From Halorubrum sp. F4 (GTDB taxonomy: Archaea; Halobacteriota; Halobacteria; Halobacteriales; Haloferacaceae): a DNA stretch of 64,000 nt. Below the pieces are notes generated by a model, which was not told where the DNA came from, made no database searches, and was given only the letters and a program-made list of their open reading frames with translations. Position numbers and translations under genes: made by a program. How positions within the stretch are numbered: position 1 is the stretch's first letter; each line of letters starts with the position of its first letter. The DNA lies in the NCBI RefSeq assembly GCF_027257195.1, contig NZ_JAPDFS010000002.1, positions 464,701 to 528,700 on the forward strand. The letters run 5' to 3'. Shown here piece after piece: positions 8,759-17,061 of the stretch.

Positions 8759-9727
8759 CTACATGTAGCCGAGGTCGCGCAGGCGCTCCATGAGGTCCTC
8801 CTTGTCCTGGGCGCGGCCCGCGCGCTCGGTGGTGTTCTCGAGGTCCTGGAGCCAGGCCGGCTCGCCGGTGGTCTTCTCCGTGCTCACTTCGCTGCCGAGC
8901 GAGCGGAACCCGGCGAAGTACTTCGGCGAGATCGGCACGTCCTCCTGGGAGACGCCCTCGGGGAGGTCGTCGGCGGACTCCGGGACGTACCCCTCCTCGG
9001 GGAAGCCCTCGACCGTCTCGGGGACGACGACCTGCCAGAACGCGTCCCACACGTCGCGCTCGTCGAACTGCAGGATGGGCTGGATCCGGTCGTGCGGCGG
9101 GAAGAGGTCGGGGTCGTGTCGCGGCGAGAAGAACGTCTCGTCCGCGCGCGCCTCCTGTTCGTCCCAGCGCACGCCCGAAATGACGCCGTCGATGCCGTAT
9201 TCCTCGAGAGCGTCGTTGAGCGCGACCGTCTTCAGCAGGTGGTTGCCCACGTAGGTGTCGAGGAGGAACGGGAACGTCTCCTCCTCGTACTCGAGGATCT
9301 CCCGTACGTGATGCTGGTTGTGCTCGGAGAGCTCGGCCACCGGGACGTCGTCACCGGGTTCGAGCCCGTGCTCGTCGACGTACGCGCCGACGTCCTCGTT
9401 TCGGGCGTACACGAGGTCGATGTCCCACTCGTCGGCCCAGTGCTCGACGAAGTCCGTGATCTCGTCGAAGTGCTGGTAGTGGTCGATGAACACCGCGGTG
9501 GGCTTCTCGTAGCCGAACTGCTCCGCGACCTCGTTGATGAAGTACAGCGTGAGCGTCGAGTCCTTCCCGCCGGTCCACATCACCGCCGGGTTGTCGTACT
9601 GCTCGAGGCCGCGCCGAGTGACCTCGATGGCCTTCTCGAGTTTGTGCTGGAGCGACGGGTAGTCGCCGGGGTCCTCGCCCTCGCCGTCCGCGTAGTCGAC
9701 GTCGATCTCCTCGGGAAAGTCGCTCAT
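8759..9727 (-). CDS. PAPS reductase / CysD-type PP-loop protein
   Basis: 322 residues of the adenine-nucleotide alpha-hydrolase fold. The PP-loop is WTGGKDSTLTL (variant of SGGKDS, near residue 52) and the region VISGVRWDEQEARADETFF matches the adenylyl-sulfate/PAPS reductase family substrate loop. The family includes PAPS reductase, the small ATP-sulfurylase subunit CysD and tRNA thiolation enzymes. The sequence lacks an obvious catalytic Cys pair near the C-terminus as in CysH, and no CysN partner is nearby, so the reaction is uncertain. It lies on the same strand as the AP-superfamily phosphodiesterase. Confidence 0.78.
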   Translation of the reverse strand: MSDFPEEIDVDYADGEGEDPGDYPSLQHKLEKAIEVTRRGLEQYDNPAVMWTGGKDSTLTLYFINEVAEQFGYEKPTAVFIDHYQHFDEITDFVEHWADEWDIDLVYARNEDVGAYVDEHGLEPGDDVPVAELSEHNQHHVREILEYEEETFPFLLDTYVGNHLLKTVALNDALEEYGIDGVISGVRWDEQEARADETFFSPRHDPDLFPPHDRIQPILQFDERDVWDAFWQVVVPETVEGFPEEGYVPESADDLPEGVSQEDVPISPKYFAGFRSLGSEVSTEKTTGEPAWLQDLENTTERAGRAQDKEDLMERLRDLGYM

Positions 9728-9821
9728 TCACCTACGATGCCGGGTGCGATCGAAAAGGGCTTTGTGTTTCGTCCCGGTCAACGACCGTGATCATGGGCCA
9801 CACGGGCCACGAGCCGAGTGA

Positions 9822-10160
9822 TCACGTCTCCCAGTCGGGGTTCGGCCGCGGCGGCGCGAACACGTCGAACCCCTCGACCGGCACGTCTCCCTCGTTGACC
9901 GCCGCGTGCGGCTCCCCCCCGGGGATCGCGAACGTGTCGCCCGCGTGGACCGTCCGTTCCTCGCCGTCGACAATGAAGGTGAGCGCGCCGGCCGTGACCG
10001 TCCCGACCTGCTCGTGGGGATGGTCGTGTTCCGGCACCTCCGCGCCTGGCTCGATGTAGAAGCGCTGGATGCTCGCCTCCTCGCCGGCCGCCCCCTGCGT
10101 GAGGTGGGCGCCCGGGACCGCCTCGGTCGACTCGACCTCGTCGTCGGCTACGATGTCCAT
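9822..10160 (-). CDS. Cupin-domain protein
   Basis: 112 residues, a single small beta-barrel. Both cupin motifs are visible: PEHDHPHEQVGTVTAGALTF (two His and a Glu as metal ligands) and AIPGGEPHAAVNEGD (third His). Such stand-alone cupins bind a divalent metal and often act as isomerases, dioxygenases or ligand sensors; the substrate here cannot be told. The ATG at 10160 (MDIVADDEV) is preferred to one 9 nt upstream. It lies between the PP-loop and YcaO genes on the same strand, with gaps of about 93 nt on both sides. Confidence 0.85.
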   Translation of the reverse strand: MDIVADDEVESTEAVPGAHLTQGAAGEEASIQRFYIEPGAEVPEHDHPHEQVGTVTAGALTFIVDGEERTVHAGDTFAIPGGEPHAAVNEGDVPVEGFDVFAPPRPNPDWET

Positions 10161-10253
10161 ACGACCCACCGCGGCGCGCCGTCACTTAAACACGCGGGAC
10201 GGGGAGCGGTTCGCGGACGGGACGGAGAACGGTTCGCGGAGGGGAGCGCTCGA

Positions 10254-11975
10254 TCACGGGAACGGGTGGTACTCCCGGTCGAGCGTCGGCTCGAACCCCA
10301 TCGACCGGGGGACCTCGCGGGCCCGCTCGCCGAAGAACGGATCCCCGGTGAACAGCGGCTGTGCGCCGGGGACGAGGACGCGGACCGCCTCGAAGCCGAG
10401 CGCGGCCACGTCGCGGGTCGTCGTGCGCGCGACGACCGGGTCAAGCCCGACCGACCGGACCCGGTCGACGACCGCGTCGAGTTCGGCGGTCCCGCCGTGG
10501 TCTCCGGCGACGTCGGGCTCCCCGAGCCCCGCCGCCGGCACCGTCGCGTCGGGAGCGAAGAACTCCCGGGTCGCGTCCGGGAAGTCGGCGTGGTGGCCGA
10601 TCGCGGCACCCTGCTCGTCGGCGGTCTCCCGCCCCATCGACCGCAGTTCCGTCCAGTTCTGGAGCGCCTCCGCGATCGCGTCCCGGGCCGCGGCGACCGG
10701 GTCGAGGTCCGCGCCGGACCCGGCGGCGAACCGGGGCCACTCGCCGTCCCGATGGACGCCGGCGGCGACGACCGGAACGTCGACGTCGGTCGTCACGAGC
10801 AGCGTCGAGACCGACAGCGACTCCGCGCGGGCGCGCTTCGTGAGCCGGTCGACGACCGGGTCGTCGAGCTCGAGCCCGAGCGGCTCCGTCGTCGAGTACC
10901 ACGTCGTCATCGTGGCGTCCCGCTCGATCGTCTCGTACAGGCCGGACAGCGCCGCCTCCGCCCCGGTGTTGCCGAGACCGAGCCCGGTCGTGATCGGGGG
11001 GCGGTACCGGCGCTCAGGCGGCGGGAAGTGGACGAACTCGGCCGGGAGGTGAACGACCTCGCCGGCGTCCGAGCCCTCGGCGGGTCCCAGCCGCTCGCCG
11101 GCCGTCCACGCGAGGCGGTCCTCCGGCGAGTACGCCTCGGCGTCGTCGGGCCGGACGAACGCGTCGGGCGTGACCGGGTTCGCCACGTCGTCGGCGGTCG
11201 CGGTCGTGAACGACGACTCCCGGTAGACGCCCGCGGCGTACCGCTCGAACCCCTCGCCGAGCGCCTTCATGAACGCGGCGTCCCAGTCGTCCGCGGCTCC
11301 CGCGGCGAACTCCGCGGCTCGAGCGTCGGAGAACCGGGTCGTGTCCGCGACGTGCGAGACGTAGTACGGCACCGGGAACGACTCGCGTTCGCCCACCTCA
11401 CCGATCGGTCCGACTCGGGGATCGACGCCCCGCTCCGCGCGCTCTATCGCCGCGGAGACCGACCGCGTCTCGCCCTCGATCGGGAGGGCCGCGCCGGGTT
11501 CGGGACCGCAGCCGCAGCCGGGAACCGGAAGCAACGATCGAGTCGATCCGGGGACTTCACGGATCGTATCGGCGACGGGTTCGCCCGCGAGCAGTCGGAT
11601 CGTCGACCGCCCGGCGACCGCGCCCGCGTACCGCACCGCCGAGCGCCTCCCCTTCGGCGCGTCAGCGGCCTCCGCGTCGCGAGCGGCGACGCGGGTCCGG
11701 AGACAGTCGTAGCAGGCGTCGTCGAGGACCGTCACCGCGGCGTCGACGTCCGCGAGGGGGACGCCGCCGAGCCCGCCGACCTCGACGGCGATCCAGCGGT
11801 CGAGGGAGTCGTTCGCGACGTCGAACGCGGCCGATCCGGTCGTGTCGACGACGACGGCGAGGTCGAACCCGTCGAGCAGCGACGGCTCGACCGGCATCAC
11901 GTTCACGTCGACGTCGCCGAGCGCGGCCGAGACGGCCTCGACCGCGGGGCCGTCGCCGACCAGTCCGATGTCCAT
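10254..11975 (-). CDS. YcaO-domain protein with N-terminal ThiF/leader-binding-like part
   Basis: 573 residues. The C-terminal two thirds are a YcaO ATPase domain: Glu-bearing ATP/Mg motifs EGFERYA (about 241-247), ETIERDA (348-354) and an EALQNW helix, and the chain ends in YHPFP, reminiscent of the Pro-rich tail of azoline-forming YcaOs. The N-terminal about 170 residues begin with a nucleotide-binding-like MDIGLVGDGPAVE and contain CYDC (88-91) and CGC (154-156), as in the E1/ocin-ThiF-like partner proteins of YcaO enzymes, possibly a zinc site. YcaO enzymes activate a peptide amide with ATP to form azolines, thioamides or amidines. No precursor peptide, dehydrogenase or TfuA gene is seen nearby, so the substrate is unknown. 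It follows the TbsP-like regulator gene on the same strand by 126 nt. Confidence 0.85.
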   Translation of the reverse strand: MDIGLVGDGPAVEAVSAALGDVDVNVMPVEPSLLDGFDLAVVVDTTGSAAFDVANDSLDRWIAVEVGGLGGVPLADVDAAVTVLDDACYDCLRTRVAARDAEAADAPKGRRSAVRYAGAVAGRSTIRLLAGEPVADTIREVPGSTRSLLPVPGCGCGPEPGAALPIEGETRSVSAAIERAERGVDPRVGPIGEVGERESFPVPYYVSHVADTTRFSDARAAEFAAGAADDWDAAFMKALGEGFERYAAGVYRESSFTTATADDVANPVTPDAFVRPDDAEAYSPEDRLAWTAGERLGPAEGSDAGEVVHLPAEFVHFPPPERRYRPPITTGLGLGNTGAEAALSGLYETIERDATMTTWYSTTEPLGLELDDPVVDRLTKRARAESLSVSTLLVTTDVDVPVVAAGVHRDGEWPRFAAGSGADLDPVAAARDAIAEALQNWTELRSMGRETADEQGAAIGHHADFPDATREFFAPDATVPAAGLGEPDVAGDHGGTAELDAVVDRVRSVGLDPVVARTTTRDVAALGFEAVRVLVPGAQPLFTGDPFFGERAREVPRSMGFEPTLDREYHPFP

Positions 11976-12101
11976 GGGACGGTCGACGGGGAGGAGGCAA
12001 AAAAAGCCCGCGGGGACGGCCACGATCCCGCGAAGGCGGGGAGGTAGGTCCGTGGGGACGGGAAGGGAAGCCCGCGAAGACGGGAACGAGAACGGGAACC
12101 G

Positions 12102-12917
12102 CTACGCGAGCAGCTCGGCGGCCGCGGCGGCGAACTCCTCGGTGTCGACGCCGACCAGTCGGTCGTCGCCGAGTTTGAGCCGGAGCCGCGGGCGACCCAC
12201 GTCGATCGGGACCTTCTCCGTGTCGATGACGCCGACGTCCTCGAGCCGGGTCTTCGTCCGGGAGAACGTCGCCTTCGAGGCGATCCCCACGTCCTCGCCC
12301 CACTTCGAGATGTCGTACAACAGGACGTCGTTTCGCGCGGCGACGAGGAGCGAGACGGTCACCTCGTCGAGCCCGCCGTCGTCCCCGCCCGCGCTCTCCA
12401 GGGACGCGAGCACCGCGTCGAAGTCGTCGCGAACGTCCTCGCCGATGTCGGCCGCCATCGTCTCGCGAACGCGACTGATCGACGGGGTGCGGAGCGCGTA
12501 CTCCTCGGCGTCCTCGAACGCGTCGCGGTGCGTCTCGAAGACCTCGGAGACGAACGCCTCGTCCGTCGTCGAGAGGGCGGCGACGCGGTCCCCCGCGCTC
12601 ACGAGCGCGACGACCTTCGACTCGGAGACGAAGAGCGCGTTGTCGACGTCCTCGGGGAGGACTCGAAGCGTCAACGTCCCGGACTCGAGGAGGTCCGCGG
12701 CCTTCGAGGCGACGAGGAAGTCGTCCATGACGTCCTTCAGCACGCGCTCGTCCGCGAGCATCGACATCGTCGGGAGGTCGTCGCGAGCGACGGCGGCGTC
12801 AACGAGCGAAACGATCGTCGACGCCGGCGGATCGACGACGAACAACTCCTCGTCGGACCCGGCGAACGCCACCTCGAGGACGTCTTTCACGTCCGATTCC
12901 AATAAATTCGACACCAT
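12102..12917 (-). CDS. tbsP: Transcription regulator, TbsP/DUF5821 family
   Basis: 271 residues. The sequence matches the haloarchaeal DUF5821 family as remembered, whose Haloferax member TbsP works with TrmB in control of sugar-metabolism genes. The N-terminal part is a mixed alpha/beta domain (LFVVDPPASTIVSLVDAA); the C-terminal region has a helix-turn-helix (VSLLVAARNDVLLYDISKWGEDVGIASKATFSRTKTRLED is the relevant stretch, about residues 187-225). It is divergent from glyA across a 220-nt region with tandem repeats. AT-rich sequence right before the ATG (TATTTAATATT, on the plus strand about 12943-12956) supplies its promoter. Symbol is tentative. Confidence 0.65.
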   Translation of the reverse strand: MVSNLLESDVKDVLEVAFAGSDEELFVVDPPASTIVSLVDAAVARDDLPTMSMLADERVLKDVMDDFLVASKAADLLESGTLTLRVLPEDVDNALFVSESKVVALVSAGDRVAALSTTDEAFVSEVFETHRDAFEDAEEYALRTPSISRVRETMAADIGEDVRDDFDAVLASLESAGGDDGGLDEVTVSLLVAARNDVLLYDISKWGEDVGIASKATFSRTKTRLEDVGVIDTEKVPIDVGRPRLRLKLGDDRLVGVDTEEFAAAAAELLA

Positions 12918-13017
12918 CTATCTCCTCGTATACAATCCCGATATCTATTTAATATTAACGGGACGCGGAGAGCGAACAACGTCGTTTGGGGGCGTCTACC
13001 GGATGAAATCGGCCGAT

Positions 13018-13077
13018 TCGATGATCGGTCCGATGACCGGCTCGATGAATGGTCGGATGGCCGGTTCGATGAGCGGT
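13018..13077. repeat. Five 12-bp imperfect tandem repeats upstream of glyA
   Basis: Five head-to-tail units with consensus TCGATGANCGGT (units start at 13018, 13030, 13042, 13054 and 13066). They lie in the tbsP-glyA divergent gap, upstream of the probable glyA TATA element (CTTAAT, about 13109). Each unit contains ATG in the glyA frame, which would spell a repeated M-x-G-x peptide if translated, but the TATA position argues against this. Confidence 0.8.
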
Positions 13078-13137
13078 ACGTACCCGTCCCGTGTGCGGAC
13101 GGACAGGCTTAATGTGCCCTCGAACGCGACGATGCGT

Positions 13138-14385
13138 ATGGACCAAGAGAACCTCCGGGCGGTCGATCCGGCGGTGGCGGACGCGCTGGCCGGCGAGCGG
13201 ACGAGACAGGAGGAGACGCTCGCGATGATCGCGAGCGAGAACCACGTCAGCGAGGCCGTCCTGGAGGCACAGGGGAGCGTCCTGACGAACAAGTACGCCG
13301 AGGGCTACCCCGGCGCGCGCTACTACGCCGGCTGTGAGTACGCCGACGAGGTCGAGGAGCTCGCGATCGATCGCGCGAAGGAGCTGTGGGGCGCGGAGCA
13401 CGTCAACGTCCAGCCCCACTCCGGGACGCAGGCGAACCAGGCGGTCTACTACTCGGTGCTCGAGCCGGGAGACAGGATCCTCTCTCTGGACCTGAACCAC
13501 GGCGGGCACCTCTCGCACGGCCACCCGGCCAACTTCACCGGACAGATATACGACGTCGAGCAGTACGAGGTCGACCCCGAGACCGGCTACATCGACTACG
13601 AGGGGCTCCGCGAGACCGCGGAGTCGTTCGATCCCGACATAATCGTCTCCGGCTACTCCGCGTATCCGCGGACGGTCGACTGGGAGGCGATCCAGGCGGC
13701 CGCCGACGCCGTCGACGCGTACCACCTCGCGGACATCGCGCACATCACCGGGCTCGTCGCCGCCGGCGTCCACCCCTCGCCGGTCGGCGTCGCGGATTTC
13801 GTCACCGGCTCCACCCACAAGACGATCCGCGCCGGCCGCGGCGGGATCGTGATGTGCGACGAGGAGTTCGCCGACGACGTCGACAAGTCGGTGTTCCCCG
13901 GCGGGCAGGGCGGTCCGTTGATGCACAACGTCGCCGGGAAGGCCGTCGGGTTCAAGGAGGCGCTCGAACCCGAGTTCGAGGAGTACGCGCAGACCGTCGT
14001 CGACAACGCCGAGACCCTCGCGGAGACGCTCCAGGGGCACGGGCTCTCGCTCGTCTCCGGCGGCACCGACAACCACCTCGTGTTGGTCGACCTCCGCGAG
14101 TCGCATCCCGACCTCTCGGGCGGCGACGCCGAGGACGCGCTCGCGGCCGCGAACGTCGTTCTCAACGGGAACACGGTGCCCGACGAGACCCGGTCGCCGT
14201 TCGACCCGTCCGGGATCCGCGCCGGGACGGCCGGCCTCACGACCCGCGGCTTCGACGCCGAGGCGATGCGGGAGGTCGGCGACCTCATCCACCGCGTGAT
14301 CGACGACGCCGAAAGCGAGGACGTGATCTACGAGGTCGGCGAGCGCGTCGTCGAACTCTGCCGGGAATATCCACTGTACGAGTGA
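13138..14385 (+). CDS. glyA: Serine hydroxymethyltransferase
   Basis: 415 residues, family length. The PLP enzyme converts serine and a pterin cofactor to glycine and a one-carbon unit in the cytoplasm. The PLP-lysine motif is GSTHKTIRAGRGG; other signatures are YYAGCEYADEVE, QPHSGTQANQAVY (PLP phosphate) and the DIAHITGLVAAG Asp-x-x-His motif. The ATG at 13138 is preferred over one 6 nt upstream and over a long in-frame extension, because a CTTAAT element sits about 25 nt upstream, consistent with a leaderless transcript. The 5' region contains the 12-bp tandem repeats. Haloarchaea lack tetrahydromethanopterin-type methanogenesis and use folate here; DHFR is encoded further along in this window. 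Confidence 0.96.
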   Translation: MDQENLRAVDPAVADALAGERTRQEETLAMIASENHVSEAVLEAQGSVLTNKYAEGYPGARYYAGCEYADEVEELAIDRAKELWGAEHVNVQPHSGTQANQAVYYSVLEPGDRILSLDLNHGGHLSHGHPANFTGQIYDVEQYEVDPETGYIDYEGLRETAESFDPDIIVSGYSAYPRTVDWEAIQAAADAVDAYHLADIAHITGLVAAGVHPSPVGVADFVTGSTHKTIRAGRGGIVMCDEEFADDVDKSVFPGGQGGPLMHNVAGKAVGFKEALEPEFEEYAQTVVDNAETLAETLQGHGLSLVSGGTDNHLVLVDLRESHPDLSGGDAEDALAAANVVLNGNTVPDETRSPFDPSGIRAGTAGLTTRGFDAEAMREVGDLIHRVIDDAESEDVIYEVGERVVELCREYPLYE

Positions 14386-14482
14386 ACGACGGATGACCGG
14401 TCGACGGCGACGCTGCCGACGCTGCCGACCCCACCGAGGCGGATCCGTACGTACAAAGTAGGGGCGGTTCCGACGGGGGCGT

Positions 14483-14893
14483 ATGGACGACCAGTCGTTT
14501 CTGGCCCGGCGTCTCGATCGCGCGGCCGTGCCGCTCGCGATCGGCGACGTCCTCGTGTTGATGGCGCTTTTGACCGTCGGGACGCTCAGCCACAGACCGG
14601 CCGAGTTCCTCGCGAACGAGCCGACCTACATGCTCGGCGTGTGGGCTCCCTTCCTGATCGGATGGGCCCTCCTCGCGCCGCTGGTCGGCGCGTACTCCGC
14701 GGGCGCGGTCGAGACCGCGAAGTCGTCGGTGCCGCTCGTCGTGCGCTCGTGGATCCCCGCGGCCGCCGTCGGGTTCGCCCTGCGCGCGTTCGTGTTCCGC
14801 GGTGGCGTCGCTCCCGTCTTCGTCGCGGTCATCCTCGTCACCGGCGCGGTCGCGCTCGGCGGGTGGCGAGCGGTCTACTTCCGAGTACGGTGA
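14483..14893 (+). CDS. DUF3054 family membrane protein
   Basis: 136 residues with four hydrophobic helices (about 18-33, 48-68, 83-100 and 108-124). N-terminal FLARRLDRAAVPLAIGDVLVL and WRAVYFR at the end are the features I associate with DUF3054. Function is unknown. Its TGA stop (14891-14893) coincides with the edge of a hairpin that looks like the end of an IS remnant, so the last residues may have been altered by insertion. Confidence 0.75.
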   Translation: MDDQSFLARRLDRAAVPLAIGDVLVLMALLTVGTLSHRPAEFLANEPTYMLGVWAPFLIGWALLAPLVGAYSAGAVETAKSSVPLVVRSWIPAAAVGFALRAFVFRGGVAPVFVAVILVTGAVALGGWRAVYFRVR

Positions 14894-15110
14894 ACCGCCT
14901 CGGGGTCAAGCCCCGAGGCACTCGCCTTGTTCTTCTGTAGACGCATCGAGTACGATAGCCTCGGTTTCTCGTTCAGTTCTCGCTTCGTCCCGCGCTTCCG
15001 GCGACACCCTCCACCGGAACCACTCCGTGTTTTCGCCCGTCTCTGACTGAATATATCGTCCGTTCGTTTCGGCTCGAGACGTCCACGCACGTATCATAAG
15101 TTATGAATAA
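14891..15110 (-). mobile_element. Probable miniature IS200/IS605-type element or tnpB right-end relic
   Basis: A perfect 9-bp stem with a 5-nt loop (14897-14919, GCCTCGGGG/CCCCGAGGC) is followed on the minus strand by GGTTCA at its outer end. This resembles the subterminal hairpin at the right end of haloarchaeal TnpB elements, as I remember them. A 63-codon frame on the minus strand (15097-14906) ends inside the hairpin loop and contains a TERETEA-like stretch seen near TnpB C-termini. AT-rich sequence (about 15095-15115) forms the other side. No intact transposase is present. It could also be only a terminator hairpin plus unexplained sequence. Confidence 0.4.
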
Positions 15111-15191
15111 ATTATGCATGTTCACGGCAGCCATGACTACGGAGGTACACGAAAATATTATGTGGGTGGGTGGTATACGATCGCATGAATT

Positions 15192-15476
15192 ATGAGTAGG
15201 TATTACGACTACGTCCTCGGACTCATTCCGGCCGCCCTGATCGGCGTGACTGCCTTCCTGAACCTGGTCGGGCTGTCGTTGACGGCGGCCGTTCCCGTGG
15301 GCGCGGGCGTCGCGTTGGCGCTCATGGGCCACGCGATGTTCGTGCGGGCACCCCTGGACGACGCGGATCGGACCGCGGCCGGCTCCACCCCCGATGCCGC
15401 CCCGCCGTCGGGTGCCGGTCCCTCGACCGGTTCACCGCCCGGTGGCGGACCCTTCGCCGGCTCGGGCTCGGACTGA
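15192..15476 (+). CDS. Small two-helix membrane protein
   Basis: 94 residues. Two hydrophobic helices (about 8-28 and 32-50) are followed by a disordered tail rich in Gly, Ser, Pro and Ala (residues 56-94). No known domain is recognised. AT-rich DNA in front (AATATTA, about 15152-15160, and GGTATAC) gives a plausible promoter. It is followed by the cyclodeaminase-like gene 48 nt later on the same strand. Confidence 0.6.
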   Translation: MSRYYDYVLGLIPAALIGVTAFLNLVGLSLTAAVPVGAGVALALMGHAMFVRAPLDDADRTAAGSTPDAAPPSGAGPSTGSPPGGGPFAGSGSD

Positions 15477-15524
15477 ATCGCCGCGGCCTGTACCGTTTAG
15501 TCACCCCGTCCCGATGGGAGACGT

Positions 15525-16526
15525 ATGACCGACACGTTGTTTCTCACGAGCGCCGACGTCGACGACCTCGCCGAGCCGGCCGACTACGTCGCGGCCGTCC
15601 GCGAGGGATACCGAGAGATCGGCGAGGGCGCGCCCGCGGAGCCGCGGACGAAACTCGGCCGCGACGACCCGCCGGGCATGCTCACGACCTACGTCGCGCT
15701 GCTCCCGGAGACCGGCGCGATGGGCGGATACACCTACTCGTCCGGCTTCGGCGAGCGGGACGCGTGGTTCATGACGCCGCTCTTCGACGCGGAGTCCGGC
15801 GAGCCGCTTGCGGTGATCGACGGCGCGTCGATGAACCCGTTCAAGACGGGCGCGGCGGGCGCGGTCGCCGTCGACGCGCTCGCCCGCGAGGACGCGACCG
15901 AGATCGCGGTGATCGGCAGCGGGTCGCAGGCGCGCGGCCAGCTCCGGGCGACCGCGACGGTCCGGGACTTCGAGACGGTTCGCGTCTTCTCGCCGACCGC
16001 CGAGAACCGGAAGTCGTTCGCGGCGGAGTTCGACGACCGACTCGACGCCGACGTCCGCGCGGTCGAGAGCGCGAGCGAGGCGCTCGCCGGCGCGGACGTC
16101 GTCATCACGGCGACGACGTCGAGCGACCCCGTGATCGACGACGCCGACGTGGAACCGGGCGCGCACGTCACGGCGATGGGCCAGTACGCCCCGGGAAAGA
16201 ACGAGCTCCCGCCCGAGCTGGTCGCGCGCGCGACGTACGTTCCCGACCTCCGGGACCGAGCGACGCGGGACGCCGGTTCGTTCCTCGCGGCGGTCGAGGC
16301 GAACCTCGTCGACGCGGAAACCGGGATCGCCGCCGACCTCGGCGAGGTCGTCGCCGGGAGTCACCCGGGCCGCACGAGCGACGACGAGGTGACCGTCTTC
16401 GACTCCGGGGGCACGGGGATCGAGACGGTCGCGGCCGCCCACATGCTCTACGAGCGCGCCCGCGAGGCCGGGATCGGCGAGACGATCGACTTCGCGCCCG
16501 CGAGCGAGGCGCTCACCGGAAAGTAG
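15525..16526 (+). CDS. Ornithine cyclodeaminase-like (mu-crystallin family) protein lacking the usual Lys
   Basis: 333 residues. The C-terminal half is a Rossmann domain with IAVIGSGSQARGQLRA (NAD(P) loop) and VITATTSSDPV, then VFDSGGTGIETVAAA. These are hallmarks of the ornithine cyclodeaminase/alanine dehydrogenase family. In the N-terminal half, where active members have GxKxVNxHPxN and MKRTGA, this protein has GGYTYSSGFGERDAW and NPFKTGAAGAVA. The conserved substrate Lys is therefore absent in the first motif. The enzyme may reduce a different imine or ketone, or act only as a binding protein. A more canonical paralogue is encoded at 29599. Convergent with the next gene. Confidence 0.8.
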   Translation: MTDTLFLTSADVDDLAEPADYVAAVREGYREIGEGAPAEPRTKLGRDDPPGMLTTYVALLPETGAMGGYTYSSGFGERDAWFMTPLFDAESGEPLAVIDGASMNPFKTGAAGAVAVDALAREDATEIAVIGSGSQARGQLRATATVRDFETVRVFSPTAENRKSFAAEFDDRLDADVRAVESASEALAGADVVITATTSSDPVIDDADVEPGAHVTAMGQYAPGKNELPPELVARATYVPDLRDRATRDAGSFLAAVEANLVDAETGIAADLGEVVAGSHPGRTSDDEVTVFDSGGTGIETVAAAHMLYERAREAGIGETIDFAPASEALTGK

Positions 16527-16551
16527 CGGAAGTGAGGACGGTCTGGGTGGC

Positions 16552-17031
16552 TTACGTCCGCCGGCTCCGCCGCCTCACGGGCTCGCCGTGGACGGCGCGG
16601 TAGACGGTCGGGAACGCGGCGAGCCCGAGCGTCTGGACGACCCCGCCGCCGACGAACGCGAGCGGGAGCGGTCCCGAAAGCGCCGTCACGGCGGCGGCGA
16701 CGCCGACGGTGGCGACCAGGTACGTCGCCGAGACGTACGCGATCCAGAGCGGGGCGCTCTTGACCTCCCCGAGCCGCGGCCACTCGCCGGCGTCGACCGC
16801 GCGGGTGCGAAACAGCGTCAAGGCGACCGATCCGCCGACGAGGGCGGCGATGCCGGCCAGCGGAACCGCGTCGGGGAAGACGGCCTGGAGGACGAGCGAG
16901 AGGACCAGCGCGGGTGACGCGAGGACCGCCAGCTCGATCCCCGCGAAGAAGAACCGCTCGACCCAGTAGCTCGCGCCCTCCTTCGTCCGTGAGTAGTGCT
17001 TCTCGTCGTATCCGCGTGGTTCGTCGGTCAT
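16552..17031 (-). CDS. Four-helix membrane protein
   Basis: 159 residues with about four hydrophobic segments (26-50, 55-72, 90-115 and 120-143) and a C-terminal basic tail (RRRSRRT), suggesting the C-terminus is in the cytoplasm. The start has YDEKHYSRTKEGASYWVERFF, acidic/aromatic and conserved-looking, but no function is recognised. It starts 30 nt after the pelota stop on the same strand, so co-transcription with pelA is likely. Confidence 0.65.
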   Translation of the reverse strand: MTDEPRGYDEKHYSRTKEGASYWVERFFFAGIELAVLASPALVLSLVLQAVFPDAVPLAGIAALVGGSVALTLFRTRAVDAGEWPRLGEVKSAPLWIAYVSATYLVATVGVAAAVTALSGPLPLAFVGGGVVQTLGLAAFPTVYRAVHGEPVRRRSRRT

Positions 17032-17061
17032 CGTCGTCAGTCGTCGGTCATCGTCGGTCGG

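Noticed and set aside
9906..12047. Plus-strand open frame of 713 codons opposite the YcaO gene
   Set aside because: Mirror of the YcaO codons; Arg-rich, low complexity, no domain, no promoter.
11842..13137. Long N-terminal extension of glyA
   Set aside because: It would run through the tbsP gene and the promoter; SHMT begins at 13138 and a TATA element lies just before it.
14906..15097. A separate 63-residue protein on the minus strand
   Set aside because: Its stop lies in a hairpin loop and its composition fits a relic of a TnpB C-terminus; treated as part of the mobile-element remnant.
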